64,000 nt of DNA from DASXMT01 sp963755985 (GCA_963755985.1 CAVWLO010000001.1:62001-126000), one strand, 5' to 3'. Positions 7,446-16,371 are shown, numbered from the stretch's first letter. Numbers and translations are program-made. The notes: generated from the letters alone by a model not told the origin.

Positions 7446-8698
7446 GCGTGACCGACGATGCGTCGGTGGACTTCGACCACCATTCCGATGAGTTCTTCGA
7501 CAACCGCCACGAGAAGTGGGCGGAGCTCCGGCAGTGCCCGGTAGCCCACAACTCGCACTACGGGGGCTTTTGGATCGTCAGCGGCTACGACGAAGTGGCT
7601 GCCGTCTCGAGGGACGGTGCCACCTTCACCTCCAAGTACGAGCAGGACTCGCCTGACGGTATCGACTACATCGGGATCATGGGGGTGCCGCGCATGCCCG
7701 GCGTGCCTCCCGCGCTCATCGCCGAGGTGGAGGGACCGACTCACGCCTCACTCCGGCGGATCCTGAATCCCTTCATGCTTCCCTCGGCCGTGGCCGCCTA
7801 TCGCCCGTTCATCGAGCAGTGCGCCACCTGGTTCCTGGACCAGAAGATCGCCGATGGGTGCATGGACGTGGTCACCGATTTTGCCAATGCCGTCCCGGCC
7901 GTCCTCACCATGAAGATGGTGGGACTCCCCTGCGACAGCTGGACGTACTACGCCCAGGTCTTCCACTCGGTGAACGCCTCCAGCGCCGAATCCGGGAGTC
8001 AGGCCCGCTCAGAGAGCATGATCGCCGAGATGATGGCCGAGCTTCTGCGCACCGCGGAAGAGCGCCGGAAGGACGCCAGCGACGACATCTTGAGCCAGCT
8101 GGTCAGGCTGGAGATCGAGGGCGGCCGCAGGCTGCGGGACGACGAGCTCATCGGTGTGCTCTGGAACCTCATCGGCGGCGGGCTGGACACCACCTCTTCG
8201 CTTACTTCGCTTTCCCTGTACCACCTCGACAGCCACCACGACCTGCGCCAGCGGCTCATTGACGAGCCGGACCTCCTGGTGCCGGCGACCGAGGAATTCC
8301 TGCGCTTCACCTCGGTCAACGAGACCCTGACCCGGACGGTGGCGGCCGACGTGGAACTGGGGGGTCGGCAGCTGAAGCGGGGCGACTTCCTGATGATGAG
8401 CTGGTTGGCCGCCAACTTCGACGAGAAGGTGTTCGACCGGCCCGACCAGGTGGTGCTGGATCGGACCCCCAATCCCCATCTGGCCTTCGGCGTGGGTCCC
8501 CACCGCTGTATCGGCATGCACCTGGCCCGAACCATGTTCGCCGTGCTCATGGGCGAGGTCCTTGCCCGGATTCCCGACTATCAGGTCGACCAAGAGGCCA
8601 CTCGCTTCTACCAGGGAAACCCGGAGCTGGCCGGTGTGGTCACCATGCCGGCCACGTTCACCCCCGGACCCGTCGTCGGGGTCGAGCGACCCTTCTGA
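7442..8698 (+). CDS. Cytochrome P450
   Basis: A 418-residue soluble bacterial P450. The heme-binding loop FGVGPHRCIG places the axial cysteine at residue 356. The I-helix oxygen-activation motif is GGGLDTTSS. The K-helix ExxR is in EEFLRF. GTG start overlapping the previous stop by GTGA. No ferredoxin or reductase gene is beside it, so it must borrow redox partners from elsewhere, possibly the ferredoxin at 48689 if that is the same cell's supply. Within this operon it probably hydroxylates the substrate that the M24 protein and dehydrogenases then process. Confidence 0.93.
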   Translation: MSVTDDASVDFDHHSDEFFDNRHEKWAELRQCPVAHNSHYGGFWIVSGYDEVAAVSRDGATFTSKYEQDSPDGIDYIGIMGVPRMPGVPPALIAEVEGPTHASLRRILNPFMLPSAVAAYRPFIEQCATWFLDQKIADGCMDVVTDFANAVPAVLTMKMVGLPCDSWTYYAQVFHSVNASSAESGSQARSESMIAEMMAELLRTAEERRKDASDDILSQLVRLEIEGGRRLRDDELIGVLWNLIGGGLDTTSSLTSLSLYHLDSHHDLRQRLIDEPDLLVPATEEFLRFTSVNETLTRTVAADVELGGRQLKRGDFLMMSWLAANFDEKVFDRPDQVVLDRTPNPHLAFGVGPHRCIGMHLARTMFAVLMGEVLARIPDYQVDQEATRFYQGNPELAGVVTMPATFTPGPVVGVERPF

Positions 8699-8764
8699 GG
8701 ACGGCTCGCCGTGGGACAGGGGTAGTCGCTGAACGACAGCCGGCCAGGCGCCGGACCGGTGGAC

Positions 8765-8778
8765 GGCTCATATGAGCC
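8765..8778. promoter_or_regulatory. 14-bp palindrome GGCTCATATGAGCC
   Basis: A perfect 14-bp palindrome in the 127-bp gap between the P450 stop and the SDR start at 8826, the only sizeable gap inside the operon. It could be an internal operator or promoter element. Function is not shown. Confidence 0.35.
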
Positions 8779-8825
8779 TTGGCCCGGCCCGCCAAGTCGG
8801 ATGTTCACGAGTGAAAGGGGTAGCC

Positions 8826-9701
8826 ATGACAGAGGATCGGAAGGTGGCGCTGGTGACCGGAGCCAGCCGGGGGGTGGGTCGGGCTGCGGCGGTGTCGCTG
8901 GCCAAGGCCGGCTTCGACGTGGTCGTCACCGCCCGCACGGTTCGCGAAGGCGACGGGTTCGACGTGTCCCACGACGGCACTCGTCGAGCGCTGCCCGGCA
9001 GCGTGGAGAGCACGGCCGAGCAGGTCCGGGCCCAAGGGCGTGAGGCCCTCCCGCTGGCCTTGGACCTGACCGATCCCCTGTCCATTGGGCTGGCGGTCGG
9101 AAAGGTCATCGAGCACTGGGGCCACGTCGACGTGCTGGTCAACAACGCCATCTACACCGGGCGGGGCGCCCAGGCTGCCATCCTCGACCTCTCGTTGGCC
9201 GACCTCCGAGACGAGATCGATATCGACGTGATGGGCCCCCTTGCCCTGATCTCCCTACTCGTGCCGGGCATGATCGAACGGGGCGGCGGAACGGTGTTGA
9301 ACGTCACGTCGGGCGTGGCCTACACCGACCCGCTCGACACGGGCAGCTACGGCGTCGGCTACGCGGTGGGCAAGGGCGGTCTGTTCAAGGTCTCGGGCAT
9401 CCTGGCCGTCGAGCTCGGCGACCGGGGCCTGCGCTCGTACAACGTCCACCCCGGGTTCATCCTCACCGAGCGGATGCAGCTCCATGTGGCCGAGCAGGAG
9501 GGACTCGACCTGGCCTACGCCGCACCGGCGGAGGTCTGCGGCGAGGTGATCGCCTGGCTGGCCGACGATCCAAAGGACCCGCCGAGGAACGGGTCCCTGA
9601 TCGAGAGCCAGCCGTTCTGCGCCGAGCACGGCCTGGTCGAGGGATGGCCCCCGGCCGACCGGGCCGCGGGCGATCCCCGCCTGGCCCCCGGGCGCGCGTG
9701 A
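8826..9701 (+). CDS. Short-chain dehydrogenase/reductase
   Basis: A 291-residue SDR. The ATG at 8826 is chosen because GAAAGGGG lies just upstream and the cofactor motif VTGASRGVGRAAAVSL follows at residues 11-26. An unusual long loop (about residues 42-58, VREGDGFDVSHDGTRR) follows the second strand. NNA is present in VLVNNAIYT. The serine is in NVTSGVAYTD. The catalytic tyrosine-lysine pair is in VGYAVGKGGL. The same long loop after beta-2 and RxxQxxP-like spacing occur in the SDR at 38227, suggesting a common subfamily. It is followed by GTGA overlap with the Gfo/Idh gene. Likely oxidises the alcohol made by the P450. Confidence 0.88.
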   Translation: MTEDRKVALVTGASRGVGRAAAVSLAKAGFDVVVTARTVREGDGFDVSHDGTRRALPGSVESTAEQVRAQGREALPLALDLTDPLSIGLAVGKVIEHWGHVDVLVNNAIYTGRGAQAAILDLSLADLRDEIDIDVMGPLALISLLVPGMIERGGGTVLNVTSGVAYTDPLDTGSYGVGYAVGKGGLFKVSGILAVELGDRGLRSYNVHPGFILTERMQLHVAEQEGLDLAYAAPAEVCGEVIAWLADDPKDPPRNGSLIESQPFCAEHGLVEGWPPADRAAGDPRLAPGRA

Positions 9702-10771
9702 GCCTGCGCACCGCCGTCGTCGGGACGTCGTTCGGGGCCCGAATCCATGTGCCGGCCTTTCGCTCTGCCGGCTTCGAGGTAGTGGCCCTGGTCGGCCAGG
9801 ATCCGGCGCGCACCGCCCGTCGGGCCGAGCGCCTGGGCATCGACCACGCCTGCACCTCCCTGGCCGACGCGCTGGACATCGGTATCGACGTTGTCTCCAT
9901 CGCCGGGCCACCGGCCACCCATGCGCCCCTGGCCATCCAGGCCATCCAGGCCGGATGCCATGTCCTGTGCGAGAAGCCGTTCACCCTCGACGCCGGCCAG
10001 GCCGAGCAGCTGGTGGGTGCGGCCGGGGTCGCCGGTGTGGTCGGCTGCCTCGGACACGAGTTCCGGTGGTCGCCGGAACAGGCGCTGATCGGATGGGCCA
10101 TCGAATCGGGGTTGGTCGGGACACCGAAGCTGGTGCTCGGTGCGTCGTTCATCTCCATGCTGCGATCCTTTTCCATGCCCGACTGGTGGTTCGACCCGGC
10201 GTCGGGTGGGGGGTGGCTCGGTGCCTCCGGCTCGCACCGGATCGACGCCCTGCGCCAGTGGTGCGGCGAGGTCGAGGCGGTCAGCGCCGGGCTCCCCACC
10301 ATCTCCGACCCGCCGTTGGGCGTGGACGACAGCTTCGACATCCGTTGCGTCATGCGGAACGGTGTCGACGTCTCGCTCATGCAGAGCGCGTCGGCCATCG
10401 GTCCCGCCTTCGCGGCCAACCGGATCGTCGGGACCGCCGGAACGCTGTGGTCCGCGCCCGACGGCGTTCACGTCGCCGATGCCGAGAGTCCCGACGGCCG
10501 AGTCCTGGACCCGCCGGCCTTCCTGGGCCTGCCCGATGTCGAGGCCATGGCGGTCGGCGGACTGGCCGACATGACCCGCATGGAGCTTCCCCCCTACATC
10601 ATGTTGGCGCGTGCCTTCCGGCGCACCATCGAGGGGAAGTCGGCGCTGCCCGGCCCCCGGCCGGCCACGTTCGAAGATGGCCTCGCCTGCATGCAGGTGG
10701 TCGACGCCGTACGTCAATCGGCCTCGACCGGTGGAAGCTGGATCACCCTGGAAAGCGGAGGACCTTCATGA
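9698..10771 (+). CDS. Gfo/Idh/MocA-family oxidoreductase
   Basis: A 357-residue NAD(P)-dependent oxidoreductase. The N-terminal Rossmann motif is VVGTSFGARIHVPAF, and the signature EKPF occurs in HVLCEKPFTLD near residue 95. The C-terminal alpha/beta domain is intact (GGGWLGASGSHRIDALRQW). The start is a GTG at 9698 overlapping the SDR stop by GTGA, and the end overlaps the next gene by ATGA. Family members oxidise sugars, inositols or other cyclic polyols, and some act on amines. In this operon it may act on a cyclic or glycosidic intermediate. Confidence 0.9.
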   Translation: MSLRTAVVGTSFGARIHVPAFRSAGFEVVALVGQDPARTARRAERLGIDHACTSLADALDIGIDVVSIAGPPATHAPLAIQAIQAGCHVLCEKPFTLDAGQAEQLVGAAGVAGVVGCLGHEFRWSPEQALIGWAIESGLVGTPKLVLGASFISMLRSFSMPDWWFDPASGGGWLGASGSHRIDALRQWCGEVEAVSAGLPTISDPPLGVDDSFDIRCVMRNGVDVSLMQSASAIGPAFAANRIVGTAGTLWSAPDGVHVADAESPDGRVLDPPAFLGLPDVEAMAVGGLADMTRMELPPYIMLARAFRRTIEGKSALPGPRPATFEDGLACMQVVDAVRQSASTGGSWITLESGGPS

Positions 10772-11838
10772 GTGACGTTGCCCCCATCGTGGTCGGAGTG
10801 CTGCTCGACCATCCCGGGCCGGAGAGCCCGATGATCGGCGAGATGCGCCGGGTCGTCGACCAGGCGGTGGCCAGCGGCCGATTGGACCGGCCGGTCACCT
10901 TCGTCACCGAGGTGTCCGACGGGCTCCCACGGGGAACGGCGGCAGCGGTGACGGCATCCTTCGAACGGCTGGTAGCCAAGGACGTGCTGATCATCATGGG
11001 CCCGACGATCACCGACAACGGCTTGATCGCCCGCGAACTGGCCGACCAGGCCCAGGTGCCGTGCTGCAACTGGACGGGCAGCGATCGGACCCGCAGCGAA
11101 TGGATGTTCCACTACCAGATCGGCTCGCTCGAGGAGGAGCCCCATCTGCTGGCCAACCATCTCGAGGCCCAAGGCTGCCGCCGACTGGTGCTCGTACAGG
11201 ACCAGTCGCCCATCGGCGCCCGCTACGGGCAATTCTTCGAGGACGCGGTCATGCGCCTGGGCCTGCAGATCACGGCGAAGTCGCTCATCTCGCCGGTGAC
11301 CACCGATCTGACCGGCACCGTCGACGACCTTCGCGGCCAGGAGACCGACGCGCTCGTCTACCTGGGGCTCGGCCTCTCCGCCGGCCCACTGGGACGGGCC
11401 CTCACCGCCGCCGACTGGCATCCCCCGGTGGTGGCGAACTCCGCGCTCATGTTCGGCTACGCCTACCCGGAATGGGTGGCCGACTGGGAGGGCTGGACAT
11501 ACGTCGACGCCTGGTCGGAGCAGAACCCCCGGCTCCGCAGCCTGCTCGCGGCCCGCAGCGATGGTGACTCGGTGTTCCCGATGACCGTGGCCTCGGGCGA
11601 CGACATGGGCCGGCTGCTGGTCGAGGGCCTGGCCGGCGCCGAGAGCCTGACCCGGGCCGGAGTCAAAGAGGCGCTCGAGCGGGTGAAGTGCCTGCCTGCC
11701 ACCTTGGGCACTCCGGACACGACGATGGGGTTTGGCCAATGGGACCGCGCCGCACTGAAGGGCGGCTTCCTCGTCCTACGCCGGTGGGAAAAGGGTCGGT
11801 CCGTGGTCGTGGGCCCACGGGCGGACAGCTCCAATTGA
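10768..11838 (+). CDS. Periplasmic-binding-fold (type 1) protein without signal peptide
   Basis: A 356-residue protein with the Leu/Ile/Val-receptor fold: VVGVLLDHPGPESPMIGEMRR at the start, IIMGPTITDNGLIARELADQ, then RRLVLVQDQSPIGARYGQFF and a C-terminal FGQWDRAALKGGFLVLRRW strand. Such proteins normally capture branched-chain amino acids or amides for ABC importers, but here there is no signal peptide or lipobox and no ABC permease nearby. ATG with GGAGGA upstream, overlapping the preceding gene by ATGA. It may be a cytoplasmic ligand sensor, or an amidase regulator (AmiC-like). The last gene of the operon. Confidence 0.75.
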   Translation: MSDVAPIVVGVLLDHPGPESPMIGEMRRVVDQAVASGRLDRPVTFVTEVSDGLPRGTAAAVTASFERLVAKDVLIIMGPTITDNGLIARELADQAQVPCCNWTGSDRTRSEWMFHYQIGSLEEEPHLLANHLEAQGCRRLVLVQDQSPIGARYGQFFEDAVMRLGLQITAKSLISPVTTDLTGTVDDLRGQETDALVYLGLGLSAGPLGRALTAADWHPPVVANSALMFGYAYPEWVADWEGWTYVDAWSEQNPRLRSLLAARSDGDSVFPMTVASGDDMGRLLVEGLAGAESLTRAGVKEALERVKCLPATLGTPDTTMGFGQWDRAALKGGFLVLRRWEKGRSVVVGPRADSSN

Positions 11839-11873
11839 TTGCCGGGATCCTCAGCTCGTGCTCAGCTGCCGGC

Positions 11874-12080
11874 TCAGCCCGTCTTGGGCGAGGGCTGGGA
11901 AGACTGCGTCAACGACAACGTGCTCCCATCGGGGTCTGCGAACCAGGCGACCAGGCTCTCACCCCGGTGACGCCCACACACCGGCGGCCGACTGATCCCT
12001 GCCGTCGTAGCGGTGGAACCGAACGCCTCGGACAGCTACATGCGTGTGCAGTGGCCGAGCGACTCCCAATGGGGGCAGTT
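11874..12080 (-). pseudogene. Relic of a glyoxalase/VOC-family protein (C-terminal half)
   Basis: The minus strand encodes GVRFHRYDGRDQSAAGVW, and, one frame over, SLVAWFADPDGSTLSLTQ followed by a stop at 11874-11876. Together they match the second half of vicinal-oxygen-chelate proteins (RYD...GIW...VAWFxDPDGNxLSL). The frames join if one C is removed from the CCCC run at 11962-11965. The N-terminal half is absent because the amidohydrolase stop lies at 12088. So this is a truncated, frameshifted remnant, with only the DPDGS metal-region strand still clear. Confidence 0.6.
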
Positions 12081-12087
12081 AAAACGG

Positions 12088-13290
12088 TCAGGCTGCCGTA
12101 CCGAAGCCCATCAGCCGGTTGAGGTTGCCCCCCATGACCAGCTCCACATCCTTTTCGGGCAGACCTTCGAGGTCGTCCACGAACGTAATGGGATCGGCCA
12201 TGCCCTCAGGGTGGGGATAGTCCGAGCCGAACAGCACGCGGTCGGCACCGAGCAAGTCGATGAGGCCCTTGGGGTCCTCCTCGTGGAACGGATGCACGTA
12301 GATGTTGCGCTTGAACACCTCGACCGGGTGCTCGTCGAAGGAGTTCGGGCTCGATACCCAGGCGTGCTCCATGTCGGCCAGCAGAGGGCGCACCCAATTG
12401 CTGCCGTTCTCAACCGGCGTGAAGCGCAGGGTCGGAAAGCGCGAGCACAACCCGTGGCCGACCAGCGAGGCCACGGTGTCGATGATGGGACGGCCCTGAT
12501 GACCAGTGATGGCGGCGAAACCCGACACGCCCTTGAAGGGCAACATCTCCCCGTCGCGGACGCCTTCCCACTCGTTCGTGTAGCGCTGGTAGCCGCTGTC
12601 CGAGGAGTGCATCCCCACCAGGATGTCGGCCTCGGCCACCTTCGCCCAGAACGGGTCGAACTCGGGCAGAGCCATGGACCGCGGGCCCATGAAGCCCGGG
12701 ACCGGCGCCGGACGGATCAGGATGATGCGGGCCCCGCGCTCGAGTACCCACTCGAGCTCCTTGATGGCCTCCTCCATGATGCACATGGTGATGACGGGCA
12801 CCGGGAAGATCCGATCCTCATAGTTGAAGGACCAGTGCTCGACCATCCATTGGTTCAGCGCATGGACCACGGCGTGGGTGGCGGGCGGGTTGTCCCGCAA
12901 GCGCTCCTCGAGCAAGCTGGCCAGCGTGGGCCACATCAGCGCCCGGTCCAGCCCGAGCTCGTCCATCAGCTTCAGTCTCGGCTCGGGGTCCTTGAACCCG
13001 GGCAGGGCGCGGATCCCCTTGCCCAGGATCTCCCGCCGGGACTTGCCCTCCGGGTTCCCCACCTTGAAGAACTCCTCTTGGGCCCCAGGGGCGGCCACCA
13101 CCTCGAAGGTCGGGTTGGGGATGTAGTCGCTGATGCGGTTGTTCACTGCGATCTTGGTACGCCCGTTGACCTCGACGTACTTGATGAGACCGTCATATTC
13201 CGATGGCAGGAACTGGGTGAAGGCATCCGGCGTCTCGTACATGTGGTTGTCGGCGTCGAACACCGGGAAATCGAGATCTCGTGACGGCAT
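12088..13290 (-). CDS. ACMSD-like metal-dependent amidohydrolase
   Basis: A 400-residue TIM-barrel hydrolase or decarboxylase of the amidohydrolase-2 (ACMSD) group. The N-terminal metal motif is VFDADNHMYE (an HxH variant, D-A-D-N-H). LVGMHSSDSG carries a mid-barrel His, and the C-terminal motif LFGSDYPHPEG carries the conserved Asp. The ATG at 13290 is preceded by GGAGGGG, a strong ribosome-binding site. Family members perform ring hydrolysis or decarboxylation. Related but distinct copies are at 48894 and 59195. It lies downstream of two sugar-isomerase-like genes on the same strand. Confidence 0.9.
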   Translation of the reverse strand: MPSRDLDFPVFDADNHMYETPDAFTQFLPSEYDGLIKYVEVNGRTKIAVNNRISDYIPNPTFEVVAAPGAQEEFFKVGNPEGKSRREILGKGIRALPGFKDPEPRLKLMDELGLDRALMWPTLASLLEERLRDNPPATHAVVHALNQWMVEHWSFNYEDRIFPVPVITMCIMEEAIKELEWVLERGARIILIRPAPVPGFMGPRSMALPEFDPFWAKVAEADILVGMHSSDSGYQRYTNEWEGVRDGEMLPFKGVSGFAAITGHQGRPIIDTVASLVGHGLCSRFPTLRFTPVENGSNWVRPLLADMEHAWVSSPNSFDEHPVEVFKRNIYVHPFHEEDPKGLIDLLGADRVLFGSDYPHPEGMADPITFVDDLEGLPEKDVELVMGGNLNRLMGFGTAA

Positions 13291-13369
13291 GGTGAACACC
13301 CCTCCTTGCGCGTCCGCCTGGCGCGGCCACCTGCTCGGGTGAGCGGCGGCGGGGCGGGCGACGGACCGG

Positions 13370-14260
13370 TTAACAGTTGTTTTCCCGTACTGTATCAGCG
13401 CCCGGTGCCGGACAGGAAGCCGATCGTGCCGCCACCAGGGACTGAAGGTGCTCGTAGGAACGGCGGACGGCACCCTCGTAGCCCTCGGCCTCGACGGCTG
13501 CTCCGAGGACCTCGACCTCGAAGGGCCCCGCGAACCCGGCGGCCACAACCGTGTCCATCAGGGGCCCGATCGGGATCTCGCCGTCGCCGGGCACCAGGCG
13601 CTCGAGCACCGGCCCGGTAAAGGCCAGGTCGGCCACCTGGAACAGGGCGAAGCGGGACGCGCCGGCGGCCAGCAGACGGGTGAGGTCGGGCTCCCACCAG
13701 ACGTGGGTCGTGTCCGGCACCAGCCACAGATCGAGCTCACGGGCGAGGGCCAGCCCATCGCGCAGGGTGTGCACGAAGCCGAGGTGGGCGAACTGGGGGC
13801 GGGTGGGCTCGACGGCGATCCGCACACCCCGGGGCCTGGCCGCGGCCGCAACCGGCTCGATGGCCCGGGAGAACCGGTCGACCGCCCACCCGTATCCCCG
13901 CCCTCGGGCCGACCCCCCGGCGGTCGGTAGCGTGTGCGCCCCCAGCCGCTCTGCCGTCTCGGCCGCCATGATCATCGACTCGTGGACCTCGGCCCATCCC
14001 GACTGGTCGGTGAGGTCGAAGGCAGCGCCGGAGAGGACCCCGTCGACCCGGAGGTGACGGCCCACGATCTCGTCGATCGCCCGCTCGAGCCCTGCTTCGA
14101 TCAGCTTGGGCAGGGAGAGAGTCACCCGGTCGATGCCCAGCCGCTCATAGAGATCGAGGTCCTGTCGCAACGACCAGGTCCGGCTGGACAAAGAGCTCAC
14201 TGAGAGCCTCGGGTCCCACCGTCTCGCTGGTCTCGACACGTCCTTTGGGCCCCCCGGCAC
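13370..14260 (-). CDS. Sugar phosphate isomerase/epimerase-like TIM barrel
   Basis: About 296 residues with the xylose-isomerase-like barrel: LSVSSLSSRTWSLRQDL opening strand, GVRIAVEPTRPQFAHLGF with the first metal Glu, LWLVPDTTHVWWEPDL with Asp-His, and a final Glu in GPFEVEVLG. The first ATG gives an N-terminal tail of 19 residues before the first strand. A GTG at 14200 (VSSLSSRTW) would fit the family start better. Downstream of the 217-residue paralogue-like gene (21-bp gap). The two may act in sequence on a polyol or keto-acid, or in ring isomerisation. Confidence 0.8.
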   Translation of the reverse strand: MPGGPKDVSRPARRWDPRLSVSSLSSRTWSLRQDLDLYERLGIDRVTLSLPKLIEAGLERAIDEIVGRHLRVDGVLSGAAFDLTDQSGWAEVHESMIMAAETAERLGAHTLPTAGGSARGRGYGWAVDRFSRAIEPVAAAARPRGVRIAVEPTRPQFAHLGFVHTLRDGLALARELDLWLVPDTTHVWWEPDLTRLLAAGASRFALFQVADLAFTGPVLERLVPGDGEIPIGPLMDTVVAAGFAGPFEVEVLGAAVEAEGYEGAVRRSYEHLQSLVAARSASCPAPGADTVRENNC

Positions 14261-14281
14261 GTTCTTCGGACCGCCGGGTAC

Positions 14282-14935
14282 TCAGCCCGCCAGCAACGGG
14301 CGGACGAGGTCGGCCAGGGCCACGCAGTGACCGACGGGATCAACCAGCGGCAGGCCCATGGCGGGGAGGTCGAAGTATTCCACGCTGAACAGCCCCTCGT
14401 AACCGAGGGCCCCAAACCCCTTGACCACAGCGGCAAAGTCCACGTCCCCTCCCTCGTCCGGGTGGAGCTGGGCGTGGCCGGGCCGGGCTTGGCGCAACTG
14501 GACGTGTCCCGCCAGGTCGGCCACCTCGAGCGGATCGTAGCCACAGAAGACCGCCCACCCTGTGTCGAGGGTGATCCGGAGCCCGGGGACGACCTGGCAC
14601 ATGGCCCGGATGGCCGACGCACTGTCGAGCACCGAGCGCGGGCCCGGCTCGACTCGGAGGTCGGGCTGCTGGCGCAAGAGGGTGACGCACTCGTCCCACG
14701 TGCAGGCCCGGGGCAGCCGGCAGGTGCATCCCGTCGTGGGAACGGGGCCGTTGCAGTCGCCCACCGCGATGGCCAGCGGCTCACCGACGCCGTCGGCCAG
14801 CCGGTCCACGGCGATGTCGAGGTGGTCGAAGCCGAGGACGGCGGCCCGACGCGCCGCATCGGGCAGCGGGCAGTCGAGGCCAAAGGCGACGCTGACGATG
14901 CCCAGCCCGCGCTCAGTTGTGGTCACCGTGTCCAT
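14282..14935 (-). CDS. Sugar phosphate isomerase/epimerase-like TIM barrel, short
   Basis: A 217-residue member of the same AP-endonuclease-2/xylose-isomerase fold. RITLDTGWAVFCGYDPLEV (starting strand with Asp then aromatic), GHVQLRQARPGHAQLHPDEGG (metal His and Glu) and GLFSVEYFDLPAMG (final Glu) match the C-terminal half of the fold. It is shorter than the usual 270-300 residues: the N-terminal strand-helix pair is compressed. Its start overlaps the end of the acyl-CoA synthetase gene by 13 bp, indicating translational coupling. The substrate is unknown. Confidence 0.75.
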   Translation of the reverse strand: MDTVTTTERGLGIVSVAFGLDCPLPDAARRAAVLGFDHLDIAVDRLADGVGEPLAIAVGDCNGPVPTTGCTCRLPRACTWDECVTLLRQQPDLRVEPGPRSVLDSASAIRAMCQVVPGLRITLDTGWAVFCGYDPLEVADLAGHVQLRQARPGHAQLHPDEGGDVDFAAVVKGFGALGYEGLFSVEYFDLPAMGLPLVDPVGHCVALADLVRPLLAG

Positions 14936-16371
14936 GCCACCAGCATGCCTCGCTGGACCTGCCCCGTCGCCCCGGTGCGAGGAAGGGCGTCGACCACCAC
15001 CAGCCGCCGGGGGTGCTTGAAGGAAGCCAGGCGCCCCTCGCAGTGGCGCCGGAGGGTGGCGAGGTCCAACGAGCGGCCCGGCTTGAGGACGACGAACGCG
15101 GTGATCAGCTCACCCCAGTCGTCGTCGGGCACCCCGGCCACCGCCGCGTCAGCCACGCCAGGGACGGCCTGCACCACGTTGTCCACCTCCGCCGGCGCCA
15201 CCGTCTCTCCCCCGGTACGGATGACCTCCGTGGCCCGGCCCACGATTGAGTAGTACCCCTCGTCGTCCCGCTCGGCCAGGTCGCCGGTGTGGAACCAGCC
15301 ATCGACCAGCGCGGCCGCCGTCGCCTCGGGGTCCCGGAAGTACCCGTTCATGAGGGCCGGGTTGCGGACCAGCAGCTCGCCGTCCTCGGCCAGGCGGACC
15401 TCGCAGCCGAGGGCCGGGGGGCCCACCGAACCGGGCTTGCGCATGACATCCCGGGGCCACAGCCGGCAGACGCCCCCGGCCTCGGTCGACCCGTAGGTGA
15501 CCGAGGTCTCCGTGCCCGGAAAGGCCAGGGCCATGGCCGACAGGAGCTCGGGAGTGACCGCCGAGGTGCCGGTGTCGCAGTAGCGCAAGCTGGACAGGTC
15601 ATAGGGCGTCCGGTCGGCGTCGAGGATACGTCGCCAGACCGCGGGGATGGCGTAGAGCCGTACCGCCCGGCGCTCGTGCACCGCGGCCAGCAGGGCGTCG
15701 GCCTCGGCTCGCTCGACGTAGACGACCTCGTCGGCCGACGTCCATACGGTCATGGGCCCGTACCAGCCGGCCATGTGGAACTGAGGGAACATGCACACCA
15801 CCGGGCCCGAGGGCCACATGGAGGCGTCCCCCAGGATGCGGAGCCGGGAAGCCCGGTGGGACAGTTCGACGCCCTTCGGCCGACCCGATGAACCGCTGGT
15901 GAAGAAGATGACATGGGGATCGTTCTCGTCGATGTGAGGCGGTGAGATGCCGGTGGTGGCCGGCGCGGCTCGCAGGGCGTCGAGGGACACCTCCCCGTCG
16001 TGGCTGTCGTCGCCCACCACCAGTGCAGGATCGGCCCGGTCGAGGAGCAGGCCGGCCTCCTCGGCGGTGAAATGGGGGTTCATCGGCACGCACACAGCCC
16101 CCACACGGGCCAGGGCGAACCACAGGGCGATGGCATCGAGGGAGATGTCCCCCCACCAGACCACGCGGTCACCCCGTCCGATCCCCCGGTTCGACAGCGT
16201 CCGGACCAGCTGGTCGGTGGCCGCATCGAGCTGGGAGTAGGTCACCCGTCGGTCGCCCATCGACGCGGCGATCCGGCCCGGGGCGCGGCGGCTGGTCACC
16301 GAAACGACATCGCCGATACGCAGGGGGTCCACCCATCTCTCCTCTGGGCCCTCGGGCCCGATCGTGTCCAT
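14923..16371 (-). CDS. Acyl-CoA synthetase homologue lacking the A10 lysine
   Basis: About 482 residues of the ANL adenylate-forming superfamily. The P-loop-like FFTSGSSGRPKGVELSH, the YGSTEAGG motif and the hinge WFHTGDLAERDDEGYYSIVGR are all present. The C-terminal lysine motif, normally PRxxxGKxxR, reads LPRTGATGQVQRG, so Gln replaces the lysine needed for adenylation in this superfamily. ATG at 16371 is chosen because the upstream extension is low-complexity. Divergent from the TetR gene at 16445 and coupled to the isomerase genes behind it. It may catalyse only the thioesterification half-reaction, use a relocated lysine, or be inactive. Confidence 0.85.
   Translation of the reverse strand: MDTIGPEGPEERWVDPLRIGDVVSVTSRRAPGRIAASMGDRRVTYSQLDAATDQLVRTLSNRGIGRGDRVVWWGDISLDAIALWFALARVGAVCVPMNPHFTAEEAGLLLDRADPALVVGDDSHDGEVSLDALRAAPATTGISPPHIDENDPHVIFFTSGSSGRPKGVELSHRASRLRILGDASMWPSGPVVCMFPQFHMAGWYGPMTVWTSADEVVYVERAEADALLAAVHERRAVRLYAIPAVWRRILDADRTPYDLSSLRYCDTGTSAVTPELLSAMALAFPGTETSVTYGSTEAGGVCRLWPRDVMRKPGSVGPPALGCEVRLAEDGELLVRNPALMNGYFRDPEATAAALVDGWFHTGDLAERDDEGYYSIVGRATEVIRTGGETVAPAEVDNVVQAVPGVADAAVAGVPDDDWGELITAFVVLKPGRSLDLATLRRHCEGRLASFKHPRRLVVVDALPRTGATGQVQRGMLVAWTR

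Noticed and set aside
12013..13284. 423-residue plus-strand ORF opposite the amidohydrolase
   Set aside because: His/Val/Arg-rich antisense frame caused by high GC. The minus-strand gene has all family motifs.
13373..13393. Inverted repeat ACAGT-N11-ACTGT before the amidohydrolase at 12088
   Set aside because: Short arms, wide spacer, and it overlaps the end of the upstream coding region. Not enough to call an operator.
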